A stretch of 64,000 nucleotides of DNA from Guadua angustifolia (Eukaryota; Streptophyta; Magnoliopsida; Poales; Poaceae). The notes under the pieces were generated by a model. The model did not search any database. It was not told where the DNA came from and saw nothing but the letters and a program-made list of their open reading frames with translations. Both the position numbers and the translations under genes were made by a program. The first letter of the stretch is position 1; each line of letters begins with the position of its first letter. The stretch is taken from contig CM070515.1 in assembly GCA_036346375.1 (NCBI GenBank), positions 16,390,423 to 16,454,422 on the forward strand, in the 5' to 3' direction. Below are positions 35,813 through 45,727 of the stretch, piece by piece.

Positions 35813-35815
35813 CTA

Positions 35816-37212
35816 GCTCCACAAGCAATGGCTGATTCTGACTGTAATCGTGCCTCACGAGCTGTCCGGACCTTTGCGCATAGCATGACTAGGGCCTTGT
35901 TTGGCATGGCTAAAGGTGAAAAAAAAAACAGGGTAGATATTTTCCATCCGATCTAGAACTGGATTTGAATATCTGATCGGATTCAAGGCAGGATTAGAAT
36001 ACTTGAATCTATATTCGGAACAGCCAACATTCGATAATCGGGACAGGATTTGGATATTCGGATTTTTCATATTAGAGTATCAGAAGGACCCAGTCCATTC
36101 TCATCACATTTTTTCATAGCATCTCATTTATATTGACAATTAGTTTGTTCTATTTATTCTCAAGTAGCATATTCTTTCTATGACGTCTATTAGGTTGATT
36201 GATATATAACTTGCTATTATGGTCATGTATTTGTATGGTTTTAATCCCATATTTATTACTCTATATATGCATGTATTTCCATATATCGTTATCCTTTTTT
36301 ACTTGAATCCATCATATATCCGTCCTATATCCGTATCCTATATAACACGGATTCGTATTTGTATTCCGCTAGATCGTATCTGGTCCAGAATCTGGAAAAA
36401 AGCGGCTTTTCTAAAAAGTAGCTTTCAATTGGCCTGCATGTCTAGGCTGAAGAAGTTTGGTGCTTGTCAGTCTGGTTCAAGGTTCAAAATCCCGCTGAAA
36501 TTTCGAAAATCTCAACCGAGATTTCGGATTTCGGTCGAGGACGAGATTTTAAATCCCGGTGAAACGAAAAAAATGAAAATATTCAAAAATACACATCATA
36601 GACAGTTTTTCTATGTCATCATAGACAGTTTTTAGCTAAAATTGTTTGTGATGTGCAATTTACATCACAGACGGTTTTAGTTAAAAACCGTCTGTGACGA
36701 GTAATGTGAGTATGAGGTATTTTGACCGGATTTTAAGTTTTTGGGCCGAGATTTCGGTGTTTCTCGCCGAGATCTCTGTAATTTTTGCCGAAATGTCGGA
36801 AATCCTGGTCCAAAAAAAGCTGAATTTGAAATTTGCTTTTTGGATTTCGTCCGAAATCTCACCGAAATTTCGAATTTTGGTCACCTCTGAGATTATGATC
36901 TCATACCGAAATTTGAAACCTTGGTCTAGTTTTTAGGTGTGAGAGGTGCAGGGCAAGAATGAGGGTGAGAGGGGCAGGGTTTGGAATTTTATAATTGGTA
37001 GGATGAGATAATTTTCTTCAACTTTAGTGACAAAATTAGAACCCCAATCCATTGAATCCATGGAAATTACGTGAGACCAGCTTTTGACTTACAGCTTCTC
37101 CTAATACAAATGTGCTGCTAGCTTTTAGCTTTTAGCTATGAAGAAACCAGTCATCTGAAATAGCTTCCACTTCAAGAGAGAGAAAGCTGAAACTAAAACC
37201 GTTCCAAGCAGG
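35816..37212. mobile_element. MITE mosaic: TIR element with nested insertions
   Basis: A GGGCCTTGTTTGGCATGGC-type end near 35892 and an inverted end (AAACCGTTCCAAGCAGGACC) near 37210 bracket a mosaic. 35935-36400 is ATCCGGATAC-type repeat as at 9285-9910. 36937-37212 is homologous to 10085-10361. Between them lies the hAT-like MITE listed separately. No coding content. Confidence 0.45.
36470..36931. mobile_element. hAT-like MITE, 446 bp, with inner palindromes
   Basis: Element 36478-36923. Termini are CAAGGTTCAAAATC and the inverse AAATTTGAAACCTTG. Flanks GTCTGGTT (36470-36477) and GTCTAGTT (36924-36931) match at 7 of 8 positions. Two adjacent palindromes at about 36595-36702 (CATCACAGACGGTTTTAG mirrored by TTAAAAACCGTCTGTGACG) look like a further small insertion. 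Confidence 0.65.
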
Positions 37213-37545
37213 ACCAATGTTTCATGTAACGACAATTGTGGATAAGCCGAGCTAATGGTACATGTAACAACATTTATGTTTCATTTAGGAAGGTCCAGGC
37301 GTAGTTAACTAACAATTCTTTACCACTGCTAAGTAAAGTTAGTAATAGAATTCATATCTGACAAAAATATTAATTTGGCAAGCCAAATCGTAATTTTTAA
37401 CGCCTTGAAACGGATGCTAGTACTTGCAGTGTTTTTCATAGAAGAACAAATCTTAAGCAACCGATCGTATTACAATATTACATAGACAAATTTCCACTTG
37501 CCACCTTGTACGGTCCCTAAGCTCCGTCTCCAACGAATTGATTGC
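37213..37545. other. Intergenic, no feature seen
   Basis: AT-rich DNA between the MITE mosaic and the presumed left end of the hAT element. Confidence 0.35.
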
Positions 37546-40500
37546 CAGAGATGGAGACAGCTCCCGGATAGGGCGGGCACCTACCTAGGCTCTCGGTGAC
37601 CCTTTAGGCTATAGCGGAGCACTCCACGCCGCCGGTCACCGCCCTCCTTCAGGGCAAGCTCACGCCAACAAACAACCGACTTTACAAGTGGGCCATCGCA
37701 CGCTAATGCAATTAGCGGGCCAAAATACCAAAGCCCACAAATCAACTCGATTCGATTGAAAGAAGTTGGAATCAATCAATCAAGGAATCCATCCCCAAAT
37801 ACCCAAGTCCCCAAATCATCTCGATCGGAGGAAGTTGGAACAAATCAACTCAGCTCTATCTCACTACATCTCATTGGGCTCCCCAAATTCCTAAATCCAG
37901 CAACCCAAAATCCTCAAATCTTTTCACTCTAACGGTGGAGATGGCTCGTGGACATAGTGAGTCAATGGAGCCACCAATGGGGTAGGCTCAGTGAGTCGAT
38001 GGAGCAGCAGACGAGGTCACAAGGCAAACCAGCAAGCTCTACGGCCACCAAACGTCAGTGTAGGCTAACAGTGTAAGCACAAGCTGAAGTGGCATAACCA
38101 CCACAAGGTCAAGGTCCACCAACATAACCAAATAATGCTATTGATGTCTGTGTGTTAAATTTGGATGAAATGGTAAGTGATTATGCTCTTAGAAAATAAA
38201 TATATGAGTATGCCTCTGAAGTTCAAAGCCAAGTTAGGAGGGCATATATACAGAAAGGATGGGTAGAATAAGCGAGTCTTGGGATGTGGCATGTTGCTTC
38301 TATTGCTTCCTCTTTAACCAATCGAGAAAGGCTGAACACTTTGGTTTTGATGCGTTCAACAAAACAGGGTGTAGCGACCGGAAGCATGTTTATAAATCAT
38401 TGCCTGAGCATGTTGGCTATGTAAATAGTGCTCATAACAAATGTGTCAAGCATTGCGATGATTTTAAAAATCAAAGACAAAGTGTGTCAAGCAAATTATG
38501 TATTGCAAGTTAGGAAGTCGAAGAATTATATAAAATTTGTTTAACTTCTTCTCTATAATGTTCAAGATTTCTCATAACACAAGGCTTGACTTTTCGTGGT
38601 TACGACTAATCTTCTACTTCCTTAAATAAGGATAACTTTTTAGAGATAATAAATCGGTACAAAGATAATAATGAAAATGTGAGACATGGTTTTGACCATG
38701 GAGGTTTAAAGTGCAAGATGACTTCCTCCAAAATTCAAAAAGATCTTGCAAGATGTTGTGTACAAGAAATCATCAAGATGATTGTGGGAGAGATTGGTGA
38801 TAGACAATTCTCCGTGCTTATCGATGAGTCACGCGATATATCAGTGAAAGAGCAAATGACAGTTATGTCGAGGTTAGTAGATTAGTGGTTGATTTATTAT
38901 TCCATTTATTCATTACTCCATTATTGTCCCACTTAACCTTAATGCAATTTTTATATAGGTATGTGAACAACGAAAGAAAGGTTGTAGAATGATTTCTTGC
39001 TCTAAAACATGTCACTAATATTACATTTGTTAAACTAAAGGAAGTTTTAGTTGGTCTTCTTGATAAGTACAAGTTATCCATTTCTAGAGTACGAAGGCAA
39101 GGATATGACAGAGCTTCAAATATAAAAGGTGAATTTAATGGCTTGTAGTAAAAGATTTTAGATAAAAATCTACATGCTTTCTATGTCTGCTATTTTGCTC
39201 ACCAATTGCAGTTGGTAATTGTTTCCATCATTAGTTGTTGCCCATCTATTCATGATTTCTTTGAGTATGTTTGCTTGATTGTAACCACAACAAGTGCATC
39301 TTTCAAGATGAGAAATGCATTGAAAGAAAGCTATCAAAAAATATTTTGGATAGGCTTGAGGGTGGTGAGATATTTTGCAAGAAGAGGCTTGAATCAAGAA
39401 ACTAATCTTGCTAGACCTGGCGATGTTAGATGGGATTCACATCACGTAACTTTAATTCGTTTGGACCAAATGCGGGACTCTGTAAGAAAGATGCTTCGTA
39501 TGATCCATGAAGATGGTCGTTAGCCATCTCAAGAAGTAGGTTTGATTAAAAAAAATGGAGTGCGTCAAATTTGCTTTCTTTCTGAAGTTTATGTTAAGGT
39601 TGCTTGCTATCATATGTATTCCAAATAAATGATATAAGTATTATTCACACAATGAAATTAATTCATGGTGTCAAAGCTTGGTTGGCCACCATGAGAAATA
39701 GTGGTTGGGATGACTTTTTTTATGAGATCCAACAATTTTGTACTGTCAAATTTATTCTGGTGCCAAATATGTATGATGAAATACCGATTAGAAGTCATTG
39801 AAGGTGTGAAGGGTATACTATCACTAACCTTCATCATTACTGTGCTGAGTTTTTCTTTGTTGTTATTGGCCAAATTTGTGTAGAGATGTATCATCGGTTT
39901 GGTGAAGCAACTATAGAGATACTAGCATGCCTATCATATAGGTTGGTTATGTGCGTATAAACATACTTCTAGAGAATTCCAAATGCCATTGGTGGCGCTG
40001 AACGAGTGCATGCGTGTATGCATGTGTATTTTGAAGCTATACTAATATCTCTCTTTCAGCTGATCGCTTCCTTCGCTGAGGACGTTTGCACGTTCGTGGG
40101 CCGTTTGGCGGTGGCGTCCTTCACGGATTCGATTCGAGAATCAAGCAGCGAAGTAGCGAGCTGTTGGAGCGTCATGGGTTTCTAAGTTCCTGGCCAAGGC
40201 TCTATATAGAGTATGGGGAGACGTCCCTAAAAAAAAGCAGATAGAATCACACGACTGCACTTCTTCTTCCTTAATCTTCCTGTTCTACCATTGTGCTACA
40301 CCATGATCTGAACTGAGTTAGCCGAGCTGCTGGCGTGCAACGTCAACTCAGTAAGCGGTGTCTTTGAGCCTCGTCCGCGTGAGTCCCTGCACGGGGGCGG
40401 TCTAGAGGTTTCTGGGCAGCACATAGTGTGACCGCTTGAACTTGTTATTCCTCATCAACATCTTCTTGAAGGCACGCAGTGAGACAACTTCATCAGGATC

Positions 40501-41690
40501 CTGCAATCCCGACAAAATCTTGGACAAGCTGCTGTTGATTGCTCGTGTCAAGAAGATTGGCGCTGCACCCAGTTGGTATCACGTAGCTCTTTTCTGATTG
40601 CATCTCTTTGATTACTTATTACATGTGTCTTTAGTTTACAGTATTGCCATCTAGTACTCTAGACATCTAATTCTTGCTTTACTTCTTGCATGCTTCTGTG
40701 CTAGAGTATAACATCATGGCTAGTTTTCTTTACAAGTGGATCGTATTCTTATTATATTGTTTAACCTCATTCAATGGTTCTGCTACTAGCATGATAAGCA
40801 ATAACTTTGGTGTATGTGATACTAATTCATGCATATCGCTTATTTGGTTGGTTTGTAGCGGTTTTATTGCTTGCTTTATGTGTTTTGCAACTCGCTAGAA
40901 GTACTTGGTTCAATTACTTACTTTTGCAAAGTTTGATTAATAGAATTGAATTAGTGACAAAGTATGCTTTGATTATAACAATATCTTGATTCAAAGAACT
41001 CTTTATCCAAGTTTGATATCGACAAGCTTGCCTGACTTACTGAAATTTATAATACTGATTTCTCTAATGGTGATTGTGGAATAATAAGAGACCAACTTGA
41101 GACTTTCGTTTGTCATGTGAGAAGGCATGTTTGCCTTTTCTACTTATAAAGGTTTTACAAGTTTGGCTACAAAAATGGTTGTAACTAAAAAAATATGGTT
41201 TTTCATTGGTTTATAAACTCAATGAGTTAGCATTATTATTATCGGTGCCAACAACATCTATTGAAAAAGCCTTTTCAGCAAGGAGCATTATCAAAGTCTA
41301 AATTGCGCAACAAGATTAATGGTGATTGGTTCAATAACTTAAGGTTTGCTACAATGATCGGAAGATATTTAAATCACTTGATGATATTACTATTATGCAT
41401 GGTTCCAAAGCATAAAGACTGAAAAAAATGAGTTTATCTCGTATTAAAAGTGATTAGAATATTAATGGTATGTGAAGCACTAGTTCGATATTTCAATGTG
41501 AATATGTTTTTTTATGTTATATGATGCACTAATCAACATATTTTTATCTTACATAGTCTATTTTTGGTATGTGGTTAGACTTTTGTTGATGAATCATCGA
41601 AGCGTTGTAAATATCATAGTAAGATACTTGACTTATCTTTCTTTGTTTTTATCCATAGACTATGCATTTAATATTTTTTTTGTGATTCTT
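37546..41690 (+). mobile_element. hAT element, autonomous type, decayed (ends uncertain)
   Basis: It contains a TTF-type hAT transposase remnant. A possible left terminus, CAGAGATGGAGACAGC, lies at 37546. The right terminus may lie beyond the LINE at about 61211-61222 (CAGCCACCGCTG): ATTGC directly precedes the left and follows the right candidate, but hAT duplications are normally 8 bp. Part of the interior (about 39915-40900) does not read as transposase and is probably another insertion of unknown type. Confidence 0.6.
38238..41420 (+). pseudogene. hAT transposase, TTF-type zinc finger family (broken)
   Basis: DDE-type transposase of the plant TTF/ZMYM-like hAT group. Readable pieces in order: SWDVACCFYCFLFNQ and NSAHNKCVKHCDDFKNQRQS (TTF zinc finger, about 38275-38480), then VGEIGDRQFSVLIDESRDIS (first catalytic D, about 38790-38850), then CYFAHQLQLVIVSI (about 39190), then ARPGDVRWDSHHVTLIRL (about 39410, conserved RW region), then TTSIEKAFSARSIIK (C-terminal dimerisation domain, about 41250). 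Many stops and frame changes plus an internal insertion make this inactive. Confidence 0.85.
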
Positions 41691-41823
41691 AATTTTGCTT
41701 GTATAAGCTCAAGACGGACGGAAGCCAGCGCCTCAAACACACCAATATACAGCCTTGCTTCCAAAGAGCTTTCCAAGTGCCCCCACAAAAACATACAATG
41801 AAGCTGTTCGTAAGGGGAGTGTC

Positions 41824-42224
41824 ATGGAGCCGAGGTACCCCGGTGACCCCAGGGCCAGGCCGGCCAGGGCTTTCTGCGCTATCTCGGCAACTGGGGCCAT
41901 CAAGAGATGCCGCGATGGGCTCATCGACCGGGCGGCGGTGTGCTGGTTTGATGGGAACAGCCACGAAGTGGAGTCATTCACGGTGGGTGACATGCGCCGG
42001 GAGTGCTTCAACCTCGGCCACGGCGACTTCCAACTACTCAAGCATTTCCCAGAACAATTCCTGGTCATTTTCTCAGAATCAGCGATAAGGAGGAGGGTGC
42101 TGGGTGCGGCATCGGTGACATACCGCGGCCGCGTCTTCAACTTTGCAGCCTGGTCAGAGCATCAGTATGCAACCAATGTCAACTTTGAATTTCACGTAAA
42201 GGTTCGAGTGGAAGGTATCCCAGT
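41824..42224 (+). pseudogene. LINE ORF1, N-terminal part (interrupted)
   Basis: RNA-binding ORF1 protein of the plant L1 type. MEPRYPGDPRARPARAF leads to a DUF4283-like domain: ECFNLGHGDFQLLKHFPEQF then ATNVNFEFHVKVRVEGIPV. The frame stops soon after the copia insertion at 42225. The codon phase at the break matches the other half exactly: EGIPV here, then HCWSEE after 54298. Upstream in-frame codons reach 41755, but the ATG at 41824 is a plausible start. Confidence 0.75.
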
Positions 42225-45200
42225 TGTAGGGTCGAGGATGCGCCTAGAGGGGGGGTGAATAGGCGTTTTACAAAATTAATCGCTCACTAAACTCTATCGC
42301 TCTAATACACCCCTAAGTCAAAACCTAATCAAATATATATGCGGAAGCGATAAATATGTTTTGACAATTTAAAGCCTAAATCAACTAGGCTCACTAGTGC
42401 ACTATCTAAAATAAGTCTCTACACTAGAATTGCTAAATTGAACAATCAATTAACACTAAGCAATTCTAATACATTCAACAATCAATAATATGCAAAAGGT
42501 AAATACTTGAATGTAAAGAGACAAGGACAACCGATGTTTTCCGTGGTGTTTGGAGACTTGCGGTCTCCCCTAGTCCACGTTGAGGCTAGCCCACACTTGG
42601 ACCGGCTCCCTTCGAGCACCGCCTCTTTCTACTAGTCGTGGTTTTTCACGCTTGGCGTAGGCTCAACAGAACCTTCACAAACTTGCAGGGCTTCTCACAC
42701 CTCGAGAGCTCAGCAAGACGCCGCCCTCGCCAGTCTAGGAGTCGGCAACCTCCAAGAGTAACAAGCCGCTCCTTCGCTTGAACTTCACCGGGCACTGTGA
42801 ATGCGCTCCGGTGATCACCAAGTGCAACACATGCACTAAGCCTCCCTCAAGTGCAACACATGCACAAGAGGCTCTCAAACCACTCCCTAATTGCAACACA
42901 TGCAATTAGTGCTCTATAAGCTCAAGAAGCAAAGAGAAAGAGCAACACATGCGAGAACCCTCCCTGCACAACAACATCGACAACCACATTTAAGCCCCCA
43001 GGGGTATTTATAGCCCCACCAAGAAAACTAGCCGTTTGGGGGCGAAATGGGCAAATCATAAATCCGGTGACTCTCGCCCTCTAAGGGCAGTAGTCTGACC
43101 AACCCTCATGCGTCGTGCGGACATATTTGCGACACTACAGCCCTCTAGAAGCGGCAGTAGTACCGACTTTCTTGATACTCGGCTCTAAGCGGTAGTGCGG
43201 CCTTGACCAACCAAAACAATACTCGGAGAAAAGCTACGGCAACCAGGGCGGTAGTACCGCGACTCGTTACTCTTGCTCAACCAACTGCTGGTAGTCACCT
43301 TACGCCAACACGAAAACAACTGCGCCTTTGTAAAAGAGCTACAAGAAGTTTAGGCCCGGTAGTACCAGACTTGCGGTACTCGCCCATGCCTAACGGTAGT
43401 CTGCGACCTCAGGAGAAATTCAGACTTAACTCCGAAAACCATTTCTCCAAACACCAAAACTATTCTTTGAGCCATATAGATGATCAACACATGATCATAC
43501 ACACGCACAACACATTTGCACCAACTTAGCTCATACTCAAAGAATTCAAACCAAATCGCGAAAACACATTTCGCAATCAACTCAAGAACTATTTGCAAAA
43601 GCGTATTAAGCAAATCAAACTCGAGTTTATGAGATTAATCCCCTAGCCATGTGAAGGTCAACACAAGACCGGTCAACTTGCCAACACCGTTGCAAGCCCC
43701 ACTCACATGCTCTCGAATTCAGGACTCATAAAGCTCGGTTTATTCGCTGCTGAACTTACAAAGAACATAATAAACACATTTCATGCTTGAGCACTACTCT
43801 TTGCAACACATGCAAAAGTCTAGCTCCAAGCAACATCAAATCAAGATGCATGAACTCTCTAATTGCAACACATGCAATTTCTCTAGTTCAATGCAACACC
43901 AAATCGACTTCACACCAAAACCAAACATCAACTAAACCAAATCAACCGTATGAGCTCTCTACTTGCAACACATGCAAGCCTCTAGCTCCATACAAACACA
44001 CAACCATCAAATCATGCTTGAGCTCTCTCCTTTTGCAACACATGCAAAACTTAGCTCCAAGCAACCACACGGTTTTATAAAGATTTGTTTTGCGAACAAA
44101 GCATGAAGCTTCAACTAATGCAACACATGCAAAAGTGAACTTCACGCAAAAGCCAACGCACTAGCTTATCACTTCTTGCAACACATGCAAATCAAAGCAT
44201 TATGGCGAAAACCAAATACATATACTCTTTCATCTTTGCAACACATGCAAATCGAGCATAATGCAAAACAACCAAGCATAGGCTTAACACATTTGCAACA
44301 CATGCCAAATGGTTAACCCATATGCAAAAACCAAATCAAATGGTTTGAGCTCGAGTGAGCAGCGGAATGAGATCACCAACACATGATGAAGCTCAAGCTG
44401 AGGAGCGACCCTCTTAATATGCAGCGATAAAACCTTGGACTTAAAGACTACAAAGTCCTTAGCCTATCTAATTATACCTTTGCCGCACGTATCAAGCAAT
44501 CCTTTTGGGGTCTTTATGATCATCGCTTGATACTCCCGGGATCTCTACTCGACTCCTCTTGGGATCCACTCTTGGCGCCCATCAACTCATGATGCCGTCC
44601 TTGTCCCGTTCTCATCATCTCATCCATCTTTGGACCTAACTCAATCACAACTCATACAAATAGTTAGTCCAAGATGTATGGTTGTCTCAATTATCTCTTG
44701 CACTCCATTAACACATAATGGATGCCTTTAGATCAATTGAGCACAACCTAAATCAATTGAAATGATTGTAAATGAGTCTTAAGTATAATAATGCAACACA
44801 TGCTTAATTATACTTAAGAACTATCCATTTGTCCTTAATTAATCAAGGAGCACCATCAACACATGATGAAGTGTTCTTTAATGATTAACAAGACAAATGA
44901 ACTCAATTTAAATTATCATTTAAATTGATATGAGTATATATTAACTACACAAGTTTTCATATACTCATGTTGATGAAAAGTAATGATCCATTATATGTAA
45001 ACTATATGGAAATGATCATTACTCTAAATCATTAACTATAGAATAAACCCACATGTATATGTGCATAAATATAATTGTCTTGAAGATAATATGCACATAT
45101 TCAATTTGATTATATTGGAGTATATCCTATATTACCATGAGTATACTATAACTAGGCAATTCAAATATATACTCAAAGATTTAGTTTCTTTGTCTTGATC

Positions 45201-45527
45201 CTTATATGTGTCAATACTTAATTGATCAATACAAAGAGACTTTCAAGTTAAACTACAAACTCCCTAAATATGTGCATCCATGTAATATATGGATTGAGAA
45301 GCATAATGCACATTTTGTGGTTAATATAATGAGGACTTCATATTTCAACTTGACTCCAAAGTATGCAACTAATATTGAATGAATATGCATACATACCTCG
45401 GGTTTTCCATTTTCAATGCGATGAGACTAAACAAAGATATTCTAAACAAACATGTTAGTCTCGATATAGGATTTGTCATTAAGAACAATATCGCATTAGG
45501 GGATAAACTTAATATTTGATTTGTCAT
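42225..45527 (-). repeat. Copia LTR, minus orientation, left palindrome arm
   Basis: About 3.3 kb that reads as the inverse of 45789-49124 with scattered substitutions and small indels. It lacks the first 60 or so bases of the LTR. It carries the same array of TGCAACACATGCA motifs (inverse of TGCATGTGTTGCA), for example at 42826, 42893, 43801, 43964, 44036, 44240 and 44793. Confidence 0.9.
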
Positions 45528-45727
45528 ATCGCATTAGGGGATAAGCTCTGATACCAAATTAGGAAGCTTAATTTCATTTGGTTTAAAAAGTAAGCTTAAT
45601 ATGATTAAGGGGGAGAATTAATGTGCATCATGTATTCAAAAGGCTTAAATTCTCTCGATATGTTAGTTTTAATCCAAATGTGCTTATTAAGCTTGGATTT
45701 GTCATTAATCACCAAAAAGGGGGAGAT
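45528..45727 (+). other. Palindrome centre: duplicated LTR scrap, tRNA-end sequence, internal 3' region with polypurine tract
   Basis: The 17 bp around ATCGCATTAGGGGATAA repeats 45490-45506. Next is GCTCTGATACCA (45545-45556), the exact inverse of the initiator tRNA-Met primer-binding site. 45560-45632 duplicates 53910-53986. The segment ends AAAAAGGGGGAGAT, a polypurine tract directly before the plus-strand LTR. It looks like a junction made during reverse transcription. Confidence 0.7.

Larger units (their letters stand above)
29785..35815 (-). mobile_element. PIF/Harbinger DNA transposon, about 6 kb
   Basis: Proposed element 29788-35812 between CTA direct repeats (29785-29787 and 35813-35815). 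The left end GGGGCTGTTTGGTTTG pairs with the right end CAATCCAAACATGCC. Minus-strand order is a GC-rich leader (35640-35040), then a DDE transposase (34336-32932), then a Myb/SANT-like ORF1 (32840-31863). The two-gene layout is diagnostic of PIF/Harbinger. CTA is not the preferred TTA/TAA target, so the exact ends are less certain than the identity. Subterminal DNA at 29800-30010 repeats TTTGGT and ATTTGGC motifs, possible transposase sites. Confidence 0.75.

Noticed and set aside
35044..35816. Long plus-strand glycine/arginine-rich open frames
   Set aside because: Compositional artefact of CpG-rich repeats inside the Harbinger leader; frames exist on both strands and end in tandem repeats.
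43782..44145. Short open frames over the LTR hairpin array on both strands
   Set aside because: They follow the repeated CNTCK/TCM-like translation of the hairpin motif and occur equally in the inverse copy; not genes.
42826..44805. Regularly recurring GCAACACATGCA motif considered as a CRISPR-like array
   Set aside because: Spacing is irregular, repeats are 12-15 bp with variable edges, the host is a plant and the sequence lies in an LTR; the stem-loop reading fits better.
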